Positions 1-6,145 of a stretch of DNA of 64,000 nt are shown here, in pieces. Under the pieces are notes generated by a model. The model had not been told where the DNA came from. It did no database searches and was given only the letters and a program-made list of their open reading frames with translations. Every line of letters starts with the position of its first letter. The stretch's first letter is position 1. The translations under genes and the position numbers were made by a program. This stretch comes from Actinopolyspora mortivallis DSM 44261 (lineage in GTDB: Bacteria > Actinomycetota > Actinomycetes > Mycobacteriales > Pseudonocardiaceae): assembly GCF_000384035.1 (NCBI RefSeq), contig NZ_KB913024.1, forward strand, positions 501,317 through 565,316, given 5' to 3'.

Positions 1-390
1 AGACAGTGACGGGACCGCGGCGAGCGTGCCTCTCCGGAGACTTCGGGGGAGAGGCGTGTGCCGTCCGGAACCGCGCCGAGGTGGTGAGTGGCGACACCCG
101 GTTCGGACATCGGGTATGCTGAACACACATGTTGGCGAGATCGACTTCTTCGGACCGTTCGTCGTTTCCGTAGGCGGGTGGGGTTGCCGATCCCACCGCC
201 GTTCGGATCGTTCGACGAGACGGCGGTGCACACGTGGCGTGCGTTCTTCGGAACACACCGGGCGCGTCGTGGACGCAGTGCGTACGGGCGTGCACACGTC
301 GTTCACTGTGATCAGGGACACCCGCGAGCGGTGTCACATTTGAGGGGGCCGCCGGGATGCCTGCTGTCCTAATGGTGTGACCATAGGGGC
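1..390. other. 5' flank without a supported gene
   Basis: No reading frame here has a plausible start, ribosome site and protein-like composition; the two short open frames overlap each other out of frame and look like chance GC-rich frames. The last 30 bases before 391 contain TAATGG and AGGGGC, which could serve as a -10 element and a weak ribosome site for the downstream dehydrogenase gene. Confidence 0.5.
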
Positions 391-1713
391 ATGGCTGGTA
401 AATCCGATCCCACCCGGATTCTCATTCTCGGCGGCGGCTACGTCGGTATGTACACCGCGCTGCGTCTGCAGTCCAAGCTCGGCCGCCGTGAGGCTTCGGT
501 GACGGTCGTCGACCCTCAGCCGCATATGACCTACCAGCCCTTCCTCCCGGAAGCGGCGGCGGGCAACGTTGAGCCCCGTCACGTGGTAGCGCCGTTGCGA
601 CGAGTGTTGAAGCGGTGTCACGTACTCACCGCCCGTGTCACGGAAATCAACAAGGAGAAGCGATCGGTCACGGTGGAGGATCCCGAGGGGGTCTCCAGTG
701 ACCTGGGCTACGACGTGCTCGTTGTCGCTCTCGGGTCCGTCTCCCGTCTGCTGCCGATCCCGGGTCTGGCCGAGCAGGGAATCGGCCTCAAGACCGTCGG
801 CGAGGCGATCTATCTGCGGAACCACGTGCTGGCGAAGATGGACGCCGCCGCGAGCACCTCCGATCCGGAGCTGCGCAAGCGTCTGCTGACCTTCACCTTC
901 GTCGGTGGCGGGTACGCGGGTACCGAGGCGCTGGCCGAGCTGGAGGACATGGCCCGCTACGCCACCCGCTACTACGAGTCCATCTCCCCCGAGGACATGA
1001 GCTGGTCGCTGATCGAGGCCGCGGGCAGGATCATGCCCGAGGTCAGCGAGAAGATGGGCGTCTACACGGTCAAGGCCCTCGAGGAGCGGGGGATCAAGGT
1101 CTACCTGAACACCTTCCTGAAGTCGGTGGAGAACGGACACGCCGTGCTCTCCGACGGCACCGAGTTCGACACCGACACCCTGGTGTGGAACGCCGGTGTC
1201 AAGGCCAACCCGGTGCTCAAGAACAGCGATCTGCCCCTGGACGAGCGGGGCAGGGTCAAGGCCACCTCGCATCTCCAGGTCGAGGGCAACCCCGAGATCT
1301 GGGCTGCCGGTGACTGCGCCGCCGTGCCCGACCTGTCCAAGGCGGAGGAGGATCCGAACGCCACCTGTGCGCCCTCGGCCCAGCACGCCGTCCGCCAGGC
1401 TCACCAACTGGCGAAGAACGTCATCTCCTCACTGCGTGGCCGCAAGACCGGCGAGTACTACCACCGCAACGCGGGCTCGGTGGCCGGGCTCGGCCTCTAC
1501 AAGGGTGTGGCCGACGTCTACGGCTTCAAGGCCAAGGGATTCGTCGCGTGGTTCATGCACCGCACCTACCACGTGAGCAAGATGCCCACGTTCAACCGCA
1601 AGGCGCGGATCATCATCGACTGGACGTTGGCCTTCCTGTTCCGGCGGGAGGTCGTCTCGATGGGACAGATCCACAATCCGCGTGCGGACTTCAAGCGTGC
1701 CGCAGCCAGCTGA
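391..1713 (+). CDS. ndh: Type II NADH dehydrogenase (NDH-2), FAD-dependent
   Basis: This 440-residue flavoprotein should oxidise NADH and pass electrons to menaquinone at the inner face of the membrane without pumping protons. The N-terminal Rossmann motif ILGGGYVGMYTA (residues 12-23) binds FAD, and a second dinucleotide motif FVGGGYAGTEAL near residue 171 binds NADH. The C-terminal AAGDCAAVPD segment is the usual second FAD-contact motif of this family. The C-terminal region contains amphipathic, Arg/Lys-rich stretches typical of monotopic NDH-2 enzymes. Length matches the family. It stands alone, with over 300 bases of non-coding DNA on each side, so it is probably monocistronic. The ATG at 391 places the FAD motif at the usual distance from the N-terminus. 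Confidence 0.93.
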   Translation: MAGKSDPTRILILGGGYVGMYTALRLQSKLGRREASVTVVDPQPHMTYQPFLPEAAAGNVEPRHVVAPLRRVLKRCHVLTARVTEINKEKRSVTVEDPEGVSSDLGYDVLVVALGSVSRLLPIPGLAEQGIGLKTVGEAIYLRNHVLAKMDAAASTSDPELRKRLLTFTFVGGGYAGTEALAELEDMARYATRYYESISPEDMSWSLIEAAGRIMPEVSEKMGVYTVKALEERGIKVYLNTFLKSVENGHAVLSDGTEFDTDTLVWNAGVKANPVLKNSDLPLDERGRVKATSHLQVEGNPEIWAAGDCAAVPDLSKAEEDPNATCAPSAQHAVRQAHQLAKNVISSLRGRKTGEYYHRNAGSVAGLGLYKGVADVYGFKAKGFVAWFMHRTYHVSKMPTFNRKARIIIDWTLAFLFRREVVSMGQIHNPRADFKRAAAS

Positions 1714-2029
1714 CGTCGGCCGGGCGGCTGTTTCGTGGCGAAGGGGGCCGTGTGTCGGATCGTCCGGCGCGCGGCCTCGTGTGTTCGTTTCCGGGGTGTT
1801 GATCCTCCGTGGCTTTCTTCTGGAATCCGCCCCACGAGTATCGCCTGAAAGTGTGGTTAACTTAGCTCATATGGAGTAGCTACCGTGGTGGCGTGCACAG
1901 GGAGTTACTCTTGTTGCTCCAGATGGCGGTTTCCGCCGAGTTGGAACCCACGGCACGATCGAAGCGTCCTAAGAAAGCCGGGTGTGGGCTGGTCGCCGTA
2001 CGTGTCGTCGGTGACGATTCCAGCGGTAA
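1714..2029. other. Intergenic region upstream of the tRNA gene
   Basis: No convincing protein gene. The region contains an AT-richer patch around 1855-1880 (GGTTAACTTAGCTCATATGG) that may hold promoter elements for the tRNA gene. A 48-codon frame beginning with GTG near 1890 runs into the tRNA gene and was not accepted as coding. Confidence 0.5.
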
Positions 2030-2103
2030 GCCCCCGTAGCCCAATCGGCAGAGGCAGACGACTTAAAATCGTCGGAGTGTCGGTTCGAGTCCGACCGGGG
2101 GCA
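2030..2103 (+). tRNA. tRNA with anticodon UAA (Leu codon UUA) but class I fold
   Basis: A full cloverleaf can be drawn by hand. The 7-bp acceptor is GCCCCCG (2030-2036) with CGGGGGC (2096-2102). The D arm is GCC/GGC. The anticodon stem is GACGA/TCGTC with loop CTTAAAA (2062-2068), giving anticodon UAA at 2064-2066. The T stem is GTCGG/CCGAC with loop TTCGAGT (2084-2090). The discriminator is A103 of the window numbering 2103, and CCA is not encoded. Between the anticodon and T stems there are only five bases (GGAGT). Canonical bacterial tRNA-Leu, including Streptomyces bldA, is class II with a long variable arm, so this short arm is anomalous. Charging identity cannot be decided from sequence; A73 is compatible with leucine. 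Confidence 0.85.
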
Positions 2104-2108
2104 CTCGG

Positions 2109-2435
2109 TCAGGGTGAGGTGTGCCGCGCGCCTGTGCTCTCCTGTGACCAGCGGCGGATACAGCCGTTGATGTGAGAGATGCCCTCGTGGGAGCGGCGTA
2201 GCAGCCAGTTGCGCCATGCCTCGGCCCACCAGGGGTGTGCTTCGATGGCCTCGTCGTTCCAGACCCCTTGGGGGTACTCCAGGTCGGCGCGCCAGTTCTC
2301 CTTGAGGCGTTCCCGACGCTGGAGGGCGTCGACCACATCGGGGTGGGAGTGGTCGATCTCCTCCTCGGCCGGGTCGGCGGGCAGCACGTCCCACTTTCCG
2401 AAGTCCGACTCGGCGGGGAAGGGGCGCAGGCTCAT
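2109..2435 (-). CDS. Hypothetical protein, about 108 residues
   Basis: I do not recognise a family. The protein is rich in Trp and in charged residues (motifs WRADLEYPQGVWNDEAIEAH and WWAEAWRNWLLRRSHEGI) and has no signal peptide or membrane segment, so it is probably cytoplasmic. I chose the ATG at 2435 because GAGAGGGG lies immediately upstream; an ATG four codons earlier (2447) is possible. The stop codon lies six bases from the tRNA 3' end, so the two genes converge almost without a gap. It sits at the edge of an XRE/DUF397 cluster. Confidence 0.6.
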   Translation of the reverse strand: MSLRPFPAESDFGKWDVLPADPAEEEIDHSHPDVVDALQRRERLKENWRADLEYPQGVWNDEAIEAHPWWAEAWRNWLLRRSHEGISHINGCIRRWSQESTGARHTSP

Positions 2436-2490
2436 GCCCCTCTCCATACACCAAGCCCCCGACCACGGCGGGCCGGGGGTTTGATCTAAG

Positions 2491-2685
2491 TCACTCGAAG
2501 CGGTCAGCCTTGACGGCGTCGAGGAACGCCTGCCACTGCGCCGGGGCCGCCGTGAAATGACCGGCCGTACGATCCTTGCTGTCGCGAACACCTACCAGGT
2601 CCGAGGTCACCGCGACCTCGACACACTGTCCGCCGTTGGCGCTGCGCGAGCTGGTTCGCCAGGTCGCGCGCGACAAGTCTGCCAT
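2491..2685 (-). CDS. DUF397 domain protein
   Basis: This 64-residue protein has the DUF397 pattern: an N-terminal W(R)TSSRSANGGQCVEVA segment, VGVRDSKD in the middle, and a C-terminal W-x-x-FLDAVK. DUF397 proteins are actinomycete-specific and are usually encoded beside an XRE/DUF5753 regulator, as in Streptomyces WhiJ-type loci, where the small protein is thought to modulate the regulator. Here the regulator gene ends about 80 bases upstream on the same strand. AAAGGGG five bases ahead supports the ATG at 2685. The exact target is unknown. Confidence 0.85.
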   Translation of the reverse strand: MADLSRATWRTSSRSANGGQCVEVAVTSDLVGVRDSKDRTAGHFTAAPAQWQAFLDAVKADRFE

Positions 2686-2764
2686 TGCCGCCCCTTTCAC
2701 AAAGTCTCGATCTCGCCGGGGTGCATCGTACGGCCCCAGGCTAGCGAGACAGGTCAGGGGCGGA

Positions 2765-3664
2765 CTACGAGGTCAGGGGTTGACCTGGGGCGATCTCACG
2801 CACCAGGTCAATGGACTCACGCTGCGGCATCGCCGAGGAGCGCAGCTCGTCGAACAGGTTCTTCAGCAGCGTCACGTCCGAGTTGTCCTCGATGACGTGC
2901 CCACCCAGTAGGCCATCCATATAAGCCACATCTGGATCAGTGGGTTCGGCGAAGCTCAGCACTGTGAAGCCTGACGCCATGCTGGCGTGCGCTCCCGCTT
3001 CGTAAGGAATTACTTGAAACATCACGTTTGGCTTCTCGCCCAAGGCCAACAGATGCTCAAGCTGTTCACTCCAGACTTTTCTGCCGCCGACCTTGCGGTA
3101 CAGGGCGGCTTCGCTGATGACCGCACGCAGCTCCAGCGGGTTGTCCTTGTCCAGTAGTCGACGCTGTCGTTGCATCCGCGCGGCCACGCGTTTCTCGACA
3201 TCCTCGGGATCGGTGATGTGCCCACCGGAGGTGTGGATCGCCCGAGCGTAGTCCTCGGTTTGAAGCAGACCGGGAATCAGCTCCTGTTCGAAGTTGCACA
3301 CCAGAGCAGCGTCGGTCTCCAACCCCACGTAGGGCTTGAACCACTCCGGCAGCCGGTAGGTCGACCACCAGCTGCGCTTGGATCCCTCCCGTCGGGCGTC
3401 CTCCAACGTCTGCCGCACCTCGTGGGGCGCGTCGTAGAGGTCCATCAGGGCGGCCAGCTCCATCTTCTTCATGCTGGCCTGACCCTTCTCCCAGTTACGG
3501 ATGGTCTGCGGCGAGGCGCCCATGTGCTCGCCCACCTCGGCGAAGGACAACCCCGCCTTCTCCCTCAGCTCGGCAAGATGTGCGCCCAACCGTCGTCTAC
3601 GTGCTGTTGGCCCGAGTCCCATAAGACAGCACTGTAGTCGATCAGGCATGTCACCATCTATCAC
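2765..3664 (-). CDS. XRE-family helix-turn-helix regulator with DUF5753
   Basis: Residues about 26-80 form an XRE helix-turn-helix (LRE-KAGLSFAEVGEHMGAS, then TIRNWEKGQASM). The rest, from roughly residue 105, is the DUF5753 domain, with the family features ELIPGLLQTEDYARA and VMFQVIPYEAGAH. Proteins of this type bind DNA next to their own genes and work with DUF397 partners; WhiJ of Streptomyces is the characterised relative. The partner gene is immediately downstream on the same strand. AGGTGA just before the ATG at 3664 supports this start; in-frame ATGs at 3649 and 3622 are alternatives and would not affect the HTH. Confidence 0.88.
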   Translation of the reverse strand: MIDGDMPDRLQCCLMGLGPTARRRRLGAHLAELREKAGLSFAEVGEHMGASPQTIRNWEKGQASMKKMELAALMDLYDAPHEVRQTLEDARREGSKRSWWSTYRLPEWFKPYVGLETDAALVCNFEQELIPGLLQTEDYARAIHTSGGHITDPEDVEKRVAARMQRQRRLLDKDNPLELRAVISEAALYRKVGGRKVWSEQLEHLLALGEKPNVMFQVIPYEAGAHASMASGFTVLSFAEPTDPDVAYMDGLLGGHVIEDNSDVTLLKNLFDELRSSAMPQRESIDLVREIAPGQPLTS

Positions 3665-3735
3665 CTAAAGGGGCCAACCCAAAGGGACTTCGAAATCTTG
3701 TATCAAAGATTTAGATCGCCTACAGTGCTTGCTCA

Positions 3736-4062
3736 ATGAGATCGGCAGTAGCACCCATCGGCCGGGGGCTGGCCCGGTCGGTGCTGGAGGCGGTGGAGCG
3801 CGACATGCTCGATGTGGACCCGCCGGAGAACGGGCACACGGTCTACTGGGTCACCCCGGCCGAGGGCGGGGCACAGCACGCCACGCTGACGACTCCCCCG
3901 GAAACCGGCGGGCCGGTCGACACCCTCGGCGGGCACGGCCCTGTCGAGGCACCGCCGAACTCCGGAGACCGGATGCGGCACACCCAGCGGTTCTGTCCCG
4001 AGTGCTTCGCCGCCTACCTGAATCTGCCCGGCCCCACCCCTCGCCGGAAACCCACGGAGTGA
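3736..4062 (+). CDS. Hypothetical protein with C-terminal CPEC motif
   Basis: The 108-residue product is transcribed divergently from the XRE gene and begins 71 bases from its start. The N-terminal half is mixed alpha/beta in character (ARSVLEAVERDMLDVD). The C-terminus holds CPECFAAYLNLP, a possible half zinc site. No family is recognised. Small proteins of this style are commonly found divergent from XRE/DUF5753 regulators in actinomycetes, and one may be the regulator's target, but that is inference from position only. The stop is six bases before the next ATG, so the two probably form an operon. Confidence 0.6.
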   Translation: MRSAVAPIGRGLARSVLEAVERDMLDVDPPENGHTVYWVTPAEGGAQHATLTTPPETGGPVDTLGGHGPVEAPPNSGDRMRHTQRFCPECFAAYLNLPGPTPRRKPTE

Positions 4063-4067
4063 TTCCC

Positions 4068-4292
4068 ATGACCGCGACCCAGACCCACCACTACTGGCTT
4101 CCCGTCCCGGACAGAACCGGCTACCGCTGGACCCGCCACGCCTTCCGCGGCCACAAGTGGGACGGCCGCAGCGCCGACACGTCGGTGTGCAACGTCCAGT
4201 GCGCGATGACCCAACCCAGTGAACTCGACTGGTTCCAGGCCCCCACCTGCCAGGAGTGCACCAGGATCCCGCTGGAGGAGCAGAGCCGCTGA
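4068..4292 (+). CDS. Hypothetical small Cys-rich protein
   Basis: The 74-residue protein starts at ATG 4068, six bases after the preceding stop, with GGAGTGATT as a ribosome site. It has four cysteines in two pairs (CNVQC and CQEC), a spacing that suggests metal binding, and is rich in Trp, His and Tyr. No signal peptide. No family recognised. It lies between the XRE-divergent gene and a toxin-antitoxin pair on the same strand. Confidence 0.6.
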   Translation: MTATQTHHYWLPVPDRTGYRWTRHAFRGHKWDGRSADTSVCNVQCAMTQPSELDWFQAPTCQECTRIPLEEQSR

Positions 4293-4352
4293 GTCCGGGC
4301 GTTCGTGCTCCACGCCGTGTACCCATCAACCGGACCACGAAAGGAGAAAAGT

Positions 4353-4751
4353 TTGGCTCCCCCCTTCCCCCGCGAGGCGCGGTGCATCCGCGAGGCCCTG
4401 GACCGCACCGACCCGCAACGTCGCGCCGAGTTCGACCGCGACTTCCAGGAAGCGCTACGAAAAGTCGCCGAGGACTACGACACCGGCCACATCGAGGAGG
4501 TGCTCGACGACTGGTGGGGCGCGGCCATCCTGGCCGAATACCCACCCACCGAGAAAGAGGAAGCGATCAGAGCCCGTGCCGACCGCGGCGACTTCTCCGG
4601 ACTGGTCCGCATCGACGAGCACGGGCAGTCGTGGCGCGAGGACGAACACGGCAACCTCTGGCGCACCGACGACAACGGCGACCTGTGGCGGGAGACCCCC
4701 GACGGCAAGCGGGAAAAGGTCGAAACGAACACCACCCCGGAGGAGAACTGA
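4353..4751 (+). CDS. DUF6247-like protein, probable antitoxin
   Basis: The 132-residue product is acidic at its N-terminal half (AEFDRDFQEALRKVAEDYDT) and ends with short repeated turns of the pattern W(R)EDEHGNLWRTDDNGDLWR. I chose the TTG at 4353 because AAGGAG lies six bases upstream; an earlier ATG at 4305 lacks such a site. The stop overlaps the ATG of the RelE-like gene by four bases (ATGA), the classic arrangement of an antitoxin followed by a toxin. The N-terminal part resembles the DUF6247 family, often found upstream of RelE/ParE toxins in actinomycetes. The antitoxin role is inferred from this pairing. Confidence 0.7.
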   Translation: MAPPFPREARCIREALDRTDPQRRAEFDRDFQEALRKVAEDYDTGHIEEVLDDWWGAAILAEYPPTEKEEAIRARADRGDFSGLVRIDEHGQSWREDEHGNLWRTDDNGDLWRETPDGKREKVETNTTPEEN

Positions 4752-4990
4752 TGGCTCGCTACTTCGTCCGTTGGGTCGATGTCGCCGAAGACGCCTACAG
4801 GAAACTGCCCCGCAAACAGCAACGGGCCGTGGACAAACGCATGACCCAGCTCGCCGAGAACCCCAAGGACGGCAGCGGCTACGACACGAAAACCGACCGG
4901 TGGACCACCACCGCCGACAACGGAAACATCATGATCGTGTTCCTGATTCACGACCGGACTCTGCGTATCACCATCCTGCGCCTGTTCTGA
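4751..4990 (+). CDS. RelE/ParE-superfamily toxin
   Basis: This 79-residue basic protein has the small RelE/ParE fold signature: an N-terminal strand and helix (FVRWVDVAEDAYRKLPRKQQ), a middle helix, and C-terminal strands (NIMIVFLIHDR, LRITILRLF). RelE-type members cleave mRNA on the ribosome and ParE-type members poison gyrase; sequence alone does not separate the two here. It overlaps the upstream putative antitoxin gene by four bases, implying translational coupling. A decayed homologous segment lies about 550 bases downstream. Confidence 0.8.
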   Translation: MARYFVRWVDVAEDAYRKLPRKQQRAVDKRMTQLAENPKDGSGYDTKTDRWTTTADNGNIMIVFLIHDRTLRITILRLF

Positions 4991-5089
4991 CAGTCCGTTC
5001 CTGAAGCCCCGAACTCGGCTGCTCACCCGCGAGCGGTCGTTGGCTGCCCCGGTTCTCATCCCCCGACCGGCCGGGACAGTCTCCCCCGT

Positions 5090-5118
5090 GTGCTCCCCGC
5101 AGGCGCGGGGCCGTGGTG
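5090..5118 (+). repeat. Solitary hairpin resembling a type I-E CRISPR repeat
   Basis: The segment begins GTGCTCCCCGC and folds as CCCCGC-AGGC-GCGGGG (5095-5110), much like the 28-29-base type I-E repeats of actinomycetes. A weaker, divergent version (CCCCCGCGTGGACGGGGG) follows at about 5149-5166. There is no regular array and no cas gene, so it may be a relic or simply a terminator-like hairpin after the toxin gene. Confidence 0.3.
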
Positions 5119-5143
5119 GGCCGGTTTTAGGCAAAATCGGGTC
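5109..5143 (+). repeat. Copy of a palindromic element with core TTTTAGGCAAAATC
   Basis: The stretch CCGTGGTGGGCC, then GGTTTTAGGCAAAATC, then GGG is nearly identical to the reverse complement of the phoH terminator at 55908-55947. Here the right arm is degraded (GTCACGC instead of CCACCACGG), so the stem is imperfect. Two copies 50 kb apart in unrelated contexts suggest a dispersed extragenic palindrome. Confidence 0.6.
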
Positions 5144-5290
5144 ACGCACCCCCGCGTGGACGGGGGCTCGGTGGTTGGGGAGGGCACGTGTGTGCCGACA
5201 CGCCGGGAGGTTCCCCAGCGTGTGGTCGGCGTGTCGGTCACAGGATGGTCACCGCCGGGGTGTGGATACCCCGGACATCCCTGCTCATCT

Positions 5291-5329
5291 GCCGTGGCGC
5301 CAGCCCTTCGGGGCTGGCGGGGATCGCAA
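5291..5329 (+). repeat. Hairpin ending in GGATCGCAAC, CRISPR-repeat-like
   Basis: CGCCAGCCC (5298-5306), the tetraloop TTCG, and GGGCTGGCG (5311-5319) form a perfect 9-bp stem, followed by GGGGATCGCAAC. A GC stem followed by GATYGCAAC is the layout of many CRISPR repeats of about 37 bases. Only one copy is present, so no array can be claimed. Confidence 0.3.
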
Positions 5330-5535
5330 CGACGGCTGCGTCTCTGAAAGAGCAAAAGCGCCCCCAAAGGGCGGATTCGAGACCTCTCACCAACACCGCC
5401 ACGACCTGATCGCGCCGTGCGAACCTGTAATCCTCTCAGCTCTCCGTGGGATCGTTCGCCGTCCGGGGCCGGCACCGGAGTACTCGCCCTGACAACAGAG
5501 GGAGACTCGTTCCTCACTCCACAAGCTGCCCGCCC

Positions 5536-5634
5536 AGTGTCCGGTGGAACACCGTCGTCGACAACGACACTCACGTGATCGTGTTCGCGGTACCCGGCAA
5601 GCCCGCGAAGACCGGGGATCCACGAGGCTCTTGA
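5536..5634 (+). pseudogene. Remnant of a RelE/ParE-like toxin
   Basis: In one frame, this stretch encodes RWNTVVDNDTHVIVFAVPGK, which lines up with RWTTTADNGNIMIVFLIHDR of the intact toxin at 4751-4990 (R-W-x-T-x-x-D-N and M/V-IVF conserved). The upstream part of the gene, including any start and the N-terminal helices, is not recognisable, and the end diverges. It is read as the leftover C-terminal third of a second toxin gene. Confidence 0.5.
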
Positions 5635-5706
5635 CCGAAAAGTCCTTTTCGGGTATGGGTAATGAACGTCCACATGAGATACGAAGGAGAGGAGGAGACC
5701 ACACCC

Positions 5707-6015
5707 TTGTTAGGCAGGTTGTCCAAACTCGCCGCCGGAGTGGTTCTGGTTCTGGGGAGTCTGACCTTCACTGCCCCCGCGGCCAACGCGGCACCGTGGC
5801 CGGACTGCCTCAAGGTCGACACGAAGATCCACGTCTGGGATCAGACCACCACGGTGACGAACAAGTGTGGTGAACAGATGGACATCCGCATGGTTATCAA
5901 CAACCAGCCCGACTCGCAGTGCCTGTCAGTCAGTGGCGGCAACAGCGTGAAATACAAGTATCTCAGGCATGGACAGTTCGCCTACCTCGAGGACTGCGGT
6001 CACAACGACTGGTGA
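5707..6015 (+). CDS. Small secreted protein, tendamistat-like four-Cys pattern
   Basis: The TTG at 5707 follows AGGAGGAG by nine bases and gives an ideal signal peptide (MLGRLSKLAAGVVLVLGSLT, cleavage after ANA-A near residue 30); upstream ATGs at 5662 and 5674 would add an acidic tail ahead of it. The mature protein of about 72 residues has four Cys. Spacing from Cys2 to Cys3 is 18, the same as in Streptomyces alpha-amylase inhibitors (tendamistat), with a similar C-terminal A-Y-L-E-D-C versus A-R-Y-L-A-R-C. The WRY inhibitory triad is not conserved, so amylase inhibition is unproven. The second codon is the rare TTA. A terminator follows at 6042. Confidence 0.7.
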   Translation: MLGRLSKLAAGVVLVLGSLTFTAPAANAAPWPDCLKVDTKIHVWDQTTTVTNKCGEQMDIRMVINNQPDSQCLSVSGGNSVKYKYLRHGQFAYLEDCGHNDW

Positions 6016-6041
6016 CCTGCTGATCCGACTCTGACATCGCG

Positions 6042-6071
6042 GACGGTGCGGGTGTGGCCATCCGCACCGTC
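6042..6071 (+). terminator. Terminator between convergent genes
   Basis: GACGGTGCGG (6042-6051) and CCGCACCGTC (6062-6071) form a perfect 10-bp stem with a 10-base loop, followed by ATTGGTTTT. It sits just after the small secreted protein gene and before the convergent MocR gene. Confidence 0.75.
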
Positions 6072-6145
6072 ATTGGTTTTCTCCGGGTTTTTCGCCCCCG
6101 TTCGGGCGGTGGCGTGCCCCGGACGACTCCGATGAGAACGCCCGG

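Larger units (their letters stand above)
4991..5706. other. Long non-coding region with hairpins and gene debris
   Basis: About 700 bases without an intact gene. It contains two CRISPR-repeat-like hairpins, a copy of a palindromic repeat also present at 55908-55947, the stem CCGGGGT/ACCCCGG (5254-5273), and a toxin remnant near 5536-5634, each listed separately. No cas gene is present in the window. Confidence 0.6.

Noticed and set aside
1890-2039. 48-codon GTG frame running into the tRNA gene
   Set aside because: No ribosome site and it overlaps the tRNA acceptor stem.
2103-2109. Suppressor tRNA reading a stop codon
   Set aside because: The anticodon UAA reads the codon UUA, not the stop UAA; the anticodon letters were checked against the loop CTTAAAA.
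5056-5673. 205-codon minus-strand frame across the hairpin region
   Set aside because: Arg/Gly/Pro-rich, crosses several hairpins and the toxin remnant, and has no ribosome site.
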